NCBI GenBank assembly: GCA_963920665.1
Contig: OY987272.1
Span: 5,151,001 to 5,215,000 of the forward strand
From: Straminergon stramineum
Taxonomy: Eukaryota; Streptophyta; Bryopsida; Hypnales; Calliergonaceae
Length of the DNA: 64,000 bases
Reading direction: 5' to 3'
Shown here: positions 27,954 to 38,985 of the stretch, piece after piece
Layout: each line of letters starts with the position of its first letter
Numbering within the stretch: the stretch's first letter is position 1
Translations under genes and position numbers: made by a program
Notes under the pieces: model-generated
Told to the model about the DNA's origin: nothing
Databases searched by the model: none
The model's input: only the letters and a program-made list of their open reading frames with translations

Positions 27954-28202
27954 TTGCCAAAATTTGGCGATGTCCAGGCTTTTCTTGACACACTTCTGTC
28001 ACTCAATCCTTCCGCAAATGATATAATGCTCAATGTGAACAAGCCCTCAGAAGTAATTATTTTCCAACGTAAACCGAACATTCAAGGTGTGCTCCAGCAC
28101 AGTCAATCACGTGAATATCATGCGGACACAGGTGAATTGATGTTGAAGGCAAGGAGATTAGCTCGCCAAGCCGAAGTGAGTCGATTGCCCACAAGGCATT
28201 GA
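27954..28202 (+). other. Open frame inside the duplicated block, unidentified
   Basis: An 82-codon frame (start codon not ATG) contains the string LSLNPSANDIMLNVNKPSEV. The homologous place in the other copy (about 60,942-61,190) keeps DIMLNVNKPEEV-like wording but is broken by a frame change and a stop. It may be a fragment of an older gene or chance; I do not recognise it. Confidence 0.2.
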
Positions 28203-29893
28203 AAATGTCCAAGTCTAAGAGGAGCAAATGCACAAACGTTTCCATTCCCCTTGCAAGTCGCAACCACAGCGAGAGCGAGAGCGAGAGATTTTCACGACGG
28301 ATATGCACCACCCCGACTAATAAGTTGACCCGTCAACGAAGCAGGTAAGTAGCTAATCGTAAACGAATGAAATCACGACAGCAGGCAGCCCCGCTACGAC
28401 ATATAATGGTGGAAGAGGCCTGGCGACAACTTGTCCTAAAAGTCCTTTCCCGCCATTTATCTTTTTCGTTCTCCGACTTGCGTCGCTGCTTTCTTGCTCG
28501 TCCTCCTCTAGGGTAAGCTCCAACTCAAACCTCCCGATCTCTCTTTGTTTCTCTGTTCCTCACCTTGTCTGCCTACCCTTCTTTTCTCTACTCCACGTAT
28601 AGTTTCGCCCCCCCAAAGTCGGTTTGATTCGCTGTGGAATTCGATCCGACGATTTATGCGGAAATTGGGACGAAATGGATCTGTATAGGGCTCAGTTGCG
28701 ACGTGGAGGTTTGCGTTCTCATATCGTCGTTCTGTCTTTTGACGAGCAGGTTTTAGCGGTAAGTTTTCGGTATTAGTAGTTTGCTGGGCATTTGGAGGTA
28801 CGGTGCTGGAAGGTTTGCTTGTGGTGAGGAGAATGGGGGTTTCTGAATTGTTAATGTGTCGGTGGGGTTTCGTGCAGGTGAGATAGGGAGAGCACGAACA
28901 GGGATAGGGCTTTTGTGGAAATTGGCGAACGAGTGGTTTGGTTATTTTGGGTGCTGAATAGATTGGAGTTTTATTGGTTATCGTTGAGGTCGTTGTCCTC
29001 TGTGGCGCCTGTGAATAAGTCGGGTGTGGAATTCGGAGGACGTGTTGAACCTGTCGGAAGAAGAGAGTGGGAAGAGATCTGGACGGTGGGCGTGAGATTC
29101 GCAAGCAGGTTCAGGTATGTTCTTGAATCCCTATTAAGCGCAAGCCTAACTCGGGTCTGTCGGTGTGTTTTATAGTTTTGAGTAGGTTATAGGGAGCTTT
29201 CTTTTGTCTGCTTTCATTTGTTTTTTCTATCAACGAATACGGTGTTCTGCACTGACTTCGTTGATATGGAATTTGTCTCCATTCCAATTCTATTGTTTTC
29301 ACTCTATGATTCATGGACTCGGCCATTCCAGAAGCATGAATCCTCAGTCTTTTAGGGGTTATGATGTTGTTTCGTGTTATAAGAGCAGACTGGTTATGCC
29401 CTATTTGGCAGATGATGGTAAGGTCTGGCCATCACTGATGGAAGAGCCGTCTTGTTCAACCTTTGTGGATCCAGTCAGTATCGCACTCGTGATTGTTTTA
29501 CACCTAACTCTGTAGAGTTTGTCACGATCAGGATTATGGGAACTCGAAATCTTTTGCTTGGTTTCATTTTGAAATGGCGGTTTTGGTTGCGTGGACTGCG
29601 ATCGAAGACTCTGTTCTCTGTCTGTAAATCACTCCTAATACAAAGATTATCAAAGTGGTCAAAGTATTACTGAACTAGGTATCGGAAAATGGAAAAAAAC
29701 GGGAATGAAATGGTTTTATTCCGTTTTCCCTTAAACATGGTCAGGATGAACCACCGCCAGTAATCACGTGTCTGTCAATATTCACAGCTTTAGCGCTCGT
29801 TTTTTTGCTGCATATCAACTGTTTGATGTCTTAAGTTTCCAGGACACAAGCATTCTACGAATCTTCGAACTTGGTTCTAAGATCAACTTACAG

Positions 29894-29917
29894 ATATATA
29901 TATATAGAGAGAGAGAG
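29894..29917. repeat. Compound AT/AG microsatellite
   Basis: A short (AT)n run passes directly into (AG)n. It lies within the 770-bp segment present only in the TNL2 copy of the duplication. Confidence 0.8.
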
Positions 29918-31434
29918 TTCAATATACGGTAATGGAAGTGATCCTTGTTTCCCCTTTGTTGTAAGGGGATATCTTCGAAGCACTCAACATCGTATAGGCG
30001 CGAATCGCAATAAGATATTGCAATTTTAGTAGGAATCTTTCAATATTTCAAATACTTATAGAAACTAGACTTTGCAAGTTCGAAAAAGTCTATTTTATTG
30101 TCTTAAAATTAGACAGAGAGCAAGGAGGTAGGAATTGCCGTGTATATTAAGTAGGAATGTTTTTGTGATCTCTGGATTTAGTTCTTCAATGAAAAGCTTT
30201 CCACCACCAAGAGTTGCATATCCACTCACGTCAATCTCCCAATTTCAAATCGCTAACAGTCACGCATATTCCATATTTCTGTAAGGATTAGTTCTGTTTT
30301 GACCATTCATTGGCCCCTTTTGGACCATTCCGTGTGAACTTAGTAGACTTTTGCCTACAGAATGAAGTTTGGTCGAATTAGGGTAGGTCCGTTTTAGCTC
30401 ACTCTACCATTTACCCTGTACTGGTTGCACTGAATGAGAAAGTTGACAACTGCTTTCACCCTGTTGAAAACGATGGAAATATTCTTGTTTCTCGTGTGAT
30501 GATCAGATTTGTAATATTGGAATTCATCTGTGGAATCCAGGACCTGAAATTAACAAGGAGTGGTCACCAAAATACCAAACTAACTGCTCCAAAACTTGGG
30601 CCGATTTTTACATTTATCCGCAATAATCCACTTGTGCTTTCTGTTTGATTCATTGTGGCCAATCCAAAGGACAGACGATCCTACCATACTGAGACTTAGT
30701 CGGTGATCGTGGACAAGCTTTCTGCCCAATCTTCTGTGGTTATTGGATCGGCTGCATCAAGAGTCGGTAGAATTTCTTGGGAATCTGGCTCCGCATGTCG
30801 GTAGCGTTTTTCTGGGGACGGGACCAGGCGCACGCCATCACTGCCTGCTTACAAGGGCGCCTTCAGTGTTGTTTTCTTCTTTGGCGGAGCCGTGACTTTG
30901 TCTTCGTGGCCCTCGATCCGAGGTTTGGAGATTTTCTGGGGACTACTGGACCTTGGTGAACGCTCGATCTCTCCTTTATTTTCTTTTTTTGTTGAATCTG
31001 TGTGCGATCATTTGCTGAACTTGAACCGCTCCTTGTTGCACGCGTTTGAATTGTCCAGAAAACCTTAGTTTGAATGGAATTGTGGGACAGCATGTTATAA
31101 CATCGGATCTGTGTGCATCACTTAGAGAGGAATCTTGGTGGTGAATATCGTGCAATCGATAGTTCGAGAAGAACAAGAACGGTTCATTGGGGCTAGGAAG
31201 ATTGTGTAAATTTGAAAGGAAACTGTTTGTGTTGAGAGGTGCTATGCTCATGGTCAATCTCCAATTGGTTTTAATGGAACCCATTCAATTTTTTTGCATC
31301 GTACCTTAGAATTGCTCATTATGTTAGATAGCACTCTCCATGTATTGCAAAATTTCTGGAGGAGACAACCACTAGTGAATCTTCTATAGTTTGATGCCTT
31401 TGTGATGTTTTGTAGACTTGGAATGATTTGAAGC

Positions 31435-34400
31435 ATGGAACAAGGGAGCACAAGCCTATCTACAAGCAAAGGCAATGGCTTTGGGTCAGTATTCCCTATA
31501 AATTGTGATTTCTTACATCATTGCTCACATAATAGAGCAAACATTGTGATTGTAATTGTTGCGAAATATACAATTAACCTTGATCCCAAAACAATGTGTA
31601 GTTTCTCTTTCACTATTGATTGATTGGTTGGTACTTTTCTTTGAGTGGACAGGAATGACATATTCCAAGAACCAAAGCACAAGGTGTTTTTGAGCCACAG
31701 TGGTGCACAAAAAGGGTTTGTGGAACAATTGTGTGTGGACTTGGAGAGATGTGACCGCCATCCTTTTTTTGACAAGTGTCGGGATAGCTTACCCATTGGA
31801 AAGGATTTTCCCAAGCTTATCTTTGAAGCTATTGAACAATGTGAAGTTGGTGTGGTGGTGCTCTCGGAGGAATTCTTCACTTCCAAATGGCCCATGTTGG
31901 AGTTGGTGGCCATGGCCAATGTCAAGAAGAAGAGGCCAAGTTTCACTATAATGCCAATATTTTTTGGCATTACATTTTTTCAATGTCGTGCTGTGGATAA
32001 CCATAAGAAATGGTTATCATTGTGGGAAATTTGGGCTGAATGTAATAAGAAGATCAATGTGAAAGATTGTGAGAATGCCTTGCAATTGTTTGGCCCAACC
32101 AATGGCTTGAAGTACAACTTTGAATTGGGGGAAGTTAAATTTCGTGAGGAGATAGTTGAAGCCATTTGTAAGTTGGTTCTCCCTAGGACAAGATTTGAAG
32201 ATTCCCATGTTCAAGGGAGGTTGCGATTGTGCAAGGTTTGTGTGAAAATCATTCATTTTGGATTTTTTAATATCCTTTTTGTCTTTATGGTCACCAATTA
32301 TAGGGATGTTGTTTGGATGCTTAGAAGTATTTTCTTATGTTGGTAGGGATGAATTCTCTCTTTTTTGCAACTTCCTTGATTTTAATTTATTCTCACTTCT
32401 CTTGGTTAATGTAAATATAGGTGATCCATGAAGCAATTGAGGAATCAAGAGTGTCTTTGTTGTATGGGGTGCGTATAGTAGGCTTATTTGGAGTTGGAGG
32501 TATTGGGAAAACCACCATTTGCAAGGCTATGTGTAATGCTTTGTCAGAGGAGTATCGGGACAAAGTTTGTCATGTGGAGTTGGGAAGTCAAAGTGAAGAA
32601 GAAGTCTTGAAAGAAGTTCTTCAAAAGCTTGCAGACAGAAATCTTGAACATTTGGGAGCAATGGGCATGGACAAGGTTTATTGAACTAATCATAATTAGA
32701 AAAGCACAAACATAGATTTTATATTAATTATGTTTGTTGCAATGGAGTGCATTTGGAGATTGTTTCTATGATTTTAAGTTTGGTTTTGTTGCTCTTTGGT
32801 TTGTTTGTGTTTCACTAAACTTGAGATGTTATTGACTTGCAGTATCGGGATCTTCTCATGCGAAACATGATGAATGTCAAAGTGTTTTTGACAATTGACA
32901 ATGTGTCAAGTACAACAACTAATCAAGCCATGACTCTTCTACAAGCAAAGTATGGTCTTGGGAGTGTTTTGCTTGTGACAACACGCTCTATGGATGAATT
33001 GATGTCTTTGGGGATTGATGCAAGTGTATGTATGGAAATGCCAGAGTTGGACATGGAGGAAGCAAGGTCTTTATTCCTTTATCATGTTACATGTGTCCCT
33101 CCTTTATACTCGAGCAACAAGGATGACCTTGATTTGATCACTTCTTGCATTGAGTGATGTCATTTCAAGAAAGGTGATGGCATTGGTTATCATTACCACC
33201 CTCTTGCATTGCAAGTATTGGGTGAGCAATTGCGATGTATTGGATATGTTCCATCGAGGTGGTCTTCGCTTTTGCATGAAATTAACTTTTTGAATCCTTT
33301 TGGAGAGCCCCAACACCCTATGTTCTCCATCTTGAGAAAGAGCTTTGATGCCTTGAATCCCCAAGACCAACTTCTATTCATGGATGCAACCCTATTTGCA
33401 CCTTATAGTAGTGAAAACATTGATATTAAGTGGAACATTTTTGAATGGTTTGGTATGGTACATGGAATACCTTTGACTAGTGTAATGGAACAGGTGAGTA
33501 TTCTTTCAATTCATGGTTATCAATCTTTGTTTTCCTTGATAAGAAGTCCTATGAGTGGAACCATTTTTTTTACATGGATTCCAAATTCTTGGCTCTTGTG
33601 ATTGTAGTGTTTGAAATTTTTTTTGTGCCATTTTGTCAATTTTCAATGGTTGTTCCCCAATTTGACCTTCAAGGACAGAGGACTCTGGCTTTCACAATAT
33701 TTGAAGTTGGATGAGGACTTAGAGAGATATGCTACTTTTGATGAATTTTGGTTTTTGTTAATTTGCAGTTGGAGAACCTAAAAAGGAAATCCGTACTAGA
33801 AATTTTTGGCAATGCATTTGGCAGAATTGGCATGCATGACTTATGGCATGAGTTTGCAAAACTGGAAACTAAAGTTGGCAAGTTGAAGGATAGACAATGG
33901 ATTTTTGAGTGGGATGAGTACAATGCATTTGGAGAAGCCAATGTCACGAGGGGTGGTGGTTTAGTTAACTTGAGGCGGATGTATTTCTTGGATAAAGGAT
34001 TAATGAAGTTGAAGGATGTGGATTTTGCATGTTTTAGTAGTGTGACGGTTTCGAAGCTTTGTACAGACTTTCCAATTGTACAAGACCTGGATTTAAGAGG
34101 CTTAAAACATCTCAAGAGCTTGGAATTAGATTGTGGCTGGTATGAAACAAGGTCAAAGACATTGATATCAATTGTCGGTTTGGGTTCCATGTCGAAGCTA
34201 GTCTTTCTACGATGGAGGAACATTCCATCAAATTCATCTTGCATTGATGAGATTGAATGTTTGACAAACCTTCAAGTGTTGGATTTGTATGGATGTAGCC
34301 GAGCACCAAACTTGAGTAAACTCATTTTACTACAAGTGGTATGTTTTTGTGAAAATGATTTGGTGGCAACCATTTTGGGCTTGAGCTCAAAGCACACCAA

Positions 34401-35820
34401 TTTGCAATGTTTGGATTTGAGCGTATGTAGGGCGCTAGAGAATTGTAGGGGTGTGGGTGAGTTAGTTTCATTGTAAGAACTTCGTCTCTTTGGGTGTTCT
34501 AAGTTGAAAGAGGTGCCCAACTTACACAAGTTGACATGATTGTGGATGTTGAATATGAAATTTTTCTCCTTACTACGAGCCTTGCCAGGTTTGGATGGCC
34601 TTGTTAGTTTGGAGGAACTACATGCTTTTTATTGCACAAGTCTTAAGAAGTTGTCAAGTATGCACAACCTCGTTAACTTGAGGAGATTGGACCTTGGCTA
34701 TTGCCATCTCATCAAATCATTGCCAAGTTTGGATGAATTGGTTTGTTTACAGTCCTTGAGGACAAGAGGTTGCACAAATCTCATCCAATTGCTTGATATA
34801 TACAAGCTCACGAATTTGCAAACTTTGGAGTTAGATACAGAGGCCCCTTTGCAATCTTTTGCGAGATGGAGTGACTTGATTTTGCTTCAAAGTTTGAATG
34901 TCGGAATTAATGAAGTACATAATGGGCATATCTTACACAAGCTTACAAAGTTAGAAAGGCTTCACATTTTTGGGTGGCAAGGTCAAGGGTTTTCAAGTTT
35001 GGTAGAGTTAGTGTTGTTGGAATCCTTCATTGTGGAGAATTGTAAGGGCATGCGTGTGTTTCCGGATCTCCAAACATTATCAAGGTTGCGTAACTTAGAA
35101 TTCTCAAGCTGTGATTTTGAAGATTTGTCCAATTTGTGCAACTTGAGTAGTTTAGAGGATTTGAAGATATGGAATTGCGACAAGTTGGAGGCATTACCAG
35201 ATCTACGAGAACTTGCCAAACTGAAAGAAGTGATGGTGCTTGATTGTGCCTTGTTGACAGATCTCCATGGCATCCTTGGGTTACAAACCTTGAAATTGTT
35301 GCAAGTGTGGGGCAATCCTCTACTTCATGAGAACCTTAGGTTGGACATTCATCAGTTGATGGGTCTTCGTAAGTTGTACATGTCAAACTGCGCAAATTTG
35401 CAAGGGATAGCTTCTTGTTCACAGTTACATACTTTGGATTGCAATGGATGTCCCATCCAAGAGCTCCCAGACTTGGCCAACTTTCCAGAGTTGTCCTTTG
35501 TTGATGTTCATGGTTGTATGAACTTAATGAACTTGACTTGCTCGGTGCCCTTGAGTCCTAATTTGGAATGCTTCGACATTAATGGTTGCAAGAATTTGCA
35601 AGCTCTTCCAGATTTCAAAAACTCACAGAATATGCGATATTTGAATGTGGCCAACAGTGGAGTAGTATTGAGTGCCCAATTCATTCAAGACATGAAAACA
35701 CGTTGGCCTTCCATTTATTTGGTCACCAATAAAACTTCGTCTCAAGTGCAAAGTCAAGGGAGTTCTTATAGGATCTGGCGTCGAATCATTGGATTGATCA
35801 CATCACCTAATTGTAGATAA
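31435..35820 (+). pseudogene. TNL2: TIR-NB-ARC-LRR immune receptor, disrupted
   Basis: Inferred exons are 31435-31484, 31653-32235, 32421-32675, 32843-33493 and 33769-35820, all with GT-AG borders; exons 3 and 4 are the same length as in TNL1 (255 and 651 nt). Exon 1 gives MEQGSTSLSTSKGNGFG. The TIR exon is intact: KVFLSHSGAQKGFV, SEEFFTSKWPMLELVAM with the catalytic-type Glu, and GPTNGLKYNF. NB-ARC motifs are GVGGIGKTT, VFLTIDNV, LLVTTRS and HPLALQVLG, then IGMHDLWHEF and about 20 LRRs. Joined, the frame would be roughly 1,200 codons, but in-frame stops occur at 33155-33157 (TGA, NB-ARC), 34474-34476 (TAA) and 34537-34539 (TGA), both of the latter in the LRR. TNL1 has CGA, CAA and CGG at these places. 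A TIR plus partial NB-ARC protein could still be produced. Confidence 0.85.
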
Positions 35821-36470
35821 ACAAGGGCTTCCTCGCTAGTTACCCATCCTAGTTAATGGTGTATTGGTCAAGAGCCTTGAGACTTTAGAGCTTTGTTCTG
35901 GCCATCTCAAGCCATCATATGTCTAGATTGAATGATCCTCCAATCAATCGGGTGGTGGTCCTATGAAATTAAGTGGTTACAAAACTTTCTACTTGTGAGA
36001 CTTGTGAATCACGTCTTGGACAGTTGGATGGAATTACAAGGCGCTTGCAAAGCAATTGTTGTGCATACTTATTGGTGGGGTTGATGTTGAAACCTTGTAG
36101 GAGAGTATATCATGTACCTATTTCTTACATTCTAAATTGTTAGTGGTGAAGGGAACAATACTACGGTTGAGCTAGAAACTTTCATTTCAATGGAAGATAG
36201 CAAGAGGTACAATATATAAGGCACCATCTTCTCACAAAATAACTAGGGTCTTTACAAGCAATCGAATAATTGAAATAATTGTTCTTTACTAATTCTAATA
36301 AGGTGAATCACAAAAGAAGGAGCTTGAGTTCAATGACTTCCACAAGGTAGTATTATTCTAGACCCTATATACAAACCTTGAAACCCCAAATCCAATGAGG
36401 ATTGGTTTCAGTTGAGATTAGGTTTCAAGCTTTAACATTGGATTCAAGCATTGAGCGCAAACCAATGTGG
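35821..36470. other. 3' flank of TNL2
   Basis: It aligns with the TNL1 3' flank as far as about 36,300 and then diverges. No gene was recognised; this is probably 3' untranslated and downstream DNA. Confidence 0.45.
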
Positions 36471-37867
36471 TTACAAATCATAGAGCATTTAAATTTATGC
36501 ATACAATGATTCTACAAAATTTGTTTCTAGGAAAAGTATAGGCTATGTCACAATCTACTAAAACATATGGGTTCCAATGATATCTTAGAAATGTGTCATT
36601 ACTATGGTGTCACCTATTGTGGATACTGAGTAATTGACAAGAGATTCAAGGGTGATCTAGAAACTATTGGATGCCTAGTTGGATGTGTTGTGGAATCCCC
36701 ATCCAATATATCTTTGAGGACAAATGGTAAGCTTGATATTAGTGGACTATGTTGGAGAGTATTATTACTTGAATGAAACTTTGTTGGTTCCCTCTCTTGC
36801 CAAATCTATGAGCAAAAAAGTACTGAAAGTACTTCTCTACAAGATGAAATCTTTGTTTGTGGATGTAGAACAAGTCCAAAGGACCATGGTGCTTTCATAC
36901 AACATCACCCTTTCAAGTTAGATATCCAACTTTGCTTCATGTTTTCAAGCTCATGGCATATTCAAAGTGGATGCACAATTCTTTAATTGCAATACTTGTC
37001 TAAGTTAGTTGACAATGTATTGGTGGAATTTTCTTGAATTTTTAGTCCTAGTTTTTAGAGCTTTATGTAGCTAATAGTCACAATTTTTGAATCACACAAG
37101 CTTAATCAAGTTGATGATGATGAACAGTGTTGATGGAATGTTTTCATAAATGTTATACATTTGAGCTATAAGATATCCACATGTGAAAATATACATAAGT
37201 GCAATGGGGACTAATTTTGTTAGGCAAACTTGACCTTACTTTTGATCAACCCCATTGATCAATCGTTTATGTTTGTAATGGGCCAATCATTAGTGGATTG
37301 GACATGCACCTACATAAAGAAATTCATTATAATTATGTCCACAAATAAGTGAATGTGTCACAAGAGTGCAACTCTTGAGTTTAAAAATTTAGTGGCAACT
37401 AACTAACATGCATGAGAATTACACAAAATGGAAAGAATTGTGAATGTGTGAGTTAGGAGTCAACAAAATTGTAATCGTCTGGAAGAGAAAATCCCTAAAT
37501 TAATCTCTTGTGCATGTAGGCTCTCCCCCTCAAAGTCTTGAAATTGTGGTTTGTCGGCTTAAAAAAATATGGGATTTAAAGCTTGAATTTCGAATTTTAT
37601 TTTATAAGTTAATTAGCTACTTGTTTGCCTACATTTCTTATTAGAGTGCATATGCTTAGCATGTACTTACTACATTTGACATGTTAGGATTTGATGAAAG
37701 TTTATGAACATAAACATATTCTTCCTATGTAAATGGTGTTCACTATACATGGAGTAATTATAGGCTTAAAGCCTTTTTTTTATTTGAGCAATTCAAGGTG
37801 CAAGAATTGCCACAATCATCTCCACAAAGCATGAAAACTAGGACTCAAAATTGCTAGGGTTTTGAAG
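36470..37867. repeat. Dispersed repeat with copies at 46,880-47,400 and 50,180-52,580
   Basis: Collinear similarity includes the words gatgatgaac, tcatggcat and gacatgttaggattt. One part (36,724-36,921) has a 65-codon frame reading LVDYVGEYYYLNETLLVPSL and MSKKVLKVLL. Its counterpart at about 50,180-50,340 reads LVDYVREYHCLKETL and MSKEALKTTL but is cut by a stop. Substitutions keep the amino-acid pattern, so this may be a relic of an unidentified coding sequence carried by the repeat. Confidence 0.45.
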
Positions 37868-38985
37868 TTAACCCCTAAATGTATTTGACTATGTTTTCAT
37901 GAAAAAAACTCCAAAACCGCCATTTCTAGTACAAGTATCAAATGTTAGAAAAAAAAACATTTTTGGACACATGTAACCATAGGATCTTGTAGTATGCTGG
38001 ATTGAAAAGATGTGGAAAAAATTTCAGAATTTTTCACCATGTAGATTGCAAGATATTAGCATTTGAATGGACAAAAAGTTTTTTTTTGGCCCTACAAAAA
38101 CCCGGAGAGTTGCAATTCACAAGGTCAAATCATTATGAAAAAAATGTCCAAAATGATTTTAACTCTTTGGATTCATTCTTCAAAGCAAGTTGGCTACATG
38201 CTTGAAAAAATTTAGATCATTTGGAATTGTACAACATATAGAAAAAAAAAATTAGTAAATAGAAAGAAGTTGAGAATGATTCAAAATAATAAATTGTTAA
38301 CAATATATTTGTGAAATTGAATAATTCCAATCCCAATGGTTGTAATGTTAAAATAAACAATCAGAAACTCAATAAGTTATGTGAACTCCCCAACAACTGC
38401 CAACTGCCAATGGAGATCGAATAGAAAGTTCTGGAAGGTTTTCTACAACTTACTCTGTAAATGCAAAACAATGTTATGTGGCCTGAGCGTTGTAATTTAA
38501 TCTCAGCTGACACTTAACATTGTAGCAACTGCTGAAAGCTGTTAGTGTCAAGGAATGAGTCCAAGCCACTTGCCTTCACTTTGAACAATTTCAACTGTCT
38601 CTGGAATTATAGCATTAGTGTCAAACTTGTGTCATATATTGTATGGCCTTGCTACACATTGCTTCTTCTTTTCCCTTGATTACATACACAACTAGGATTC
38701 AACATCAAAGGTTACTAATTTTTCATGATAAGAAAATATAAGGTTTGTGGTTTAGGGTTGTAAAGTAACAGACTTTTAGTACATGGCTTGGAATCTTTCT
38801 CAAGGTGTTTCAAACATGCATCTGTTGAACATTGAAGTTTTCTCTAGTCATGACTTTGAAAATTCATAGAAAATACAAAAGTTTTCCAAATTTTTTATTT
38901 TTTATTATGAATAATAAAAATTCCATTTGCCTCCATGCAAAAATAACAGATGGTTGTGAATTTCACTCCATGTACACACACCAAC
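37868..38985. repeat. TTAA-family element, left end clear
   Basis: It begins ttaacccctaaatg and shares its first 350 bp with the copies at 38,986 and 45,770 (ttttgacacatgtaac and ccatgtagattg-type words). No matching right end was found, so its extent is uncertain. The last 600 bp include a diverged piece of the duplicated block (38,400-38,710 compared with 26,900-27,250). Confidence 0.4.

Larger units (their letters stand above)
26226..31434. repeat. 5-kb segmental duplication upstream of TNL2
   Basis: This block recurs at 59,191-63,645 in front of TNL3 in the same order and orientation, with high identity by eye: gcaaagcggggttcccgaag, ggtcggtcggtg and ttgctcgtcctcctctaggg are all shared. 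The TNL2 copy has about 770 bp (29,636-30,404) absent from the other. The part from about 30,755 also precedes TNL1. It is GC-richer and probably includes the promoter and untranslated leader, but no exon chain is convincing. Confidence 0.7.

Noticed and set aside
28508..29104. 198-codon minus-strand frame in the duplicated block
   Set aside because: The homologous region at 61,488-61,882 is frameshifted and the composition is low-complexity, so it is probably not coding.
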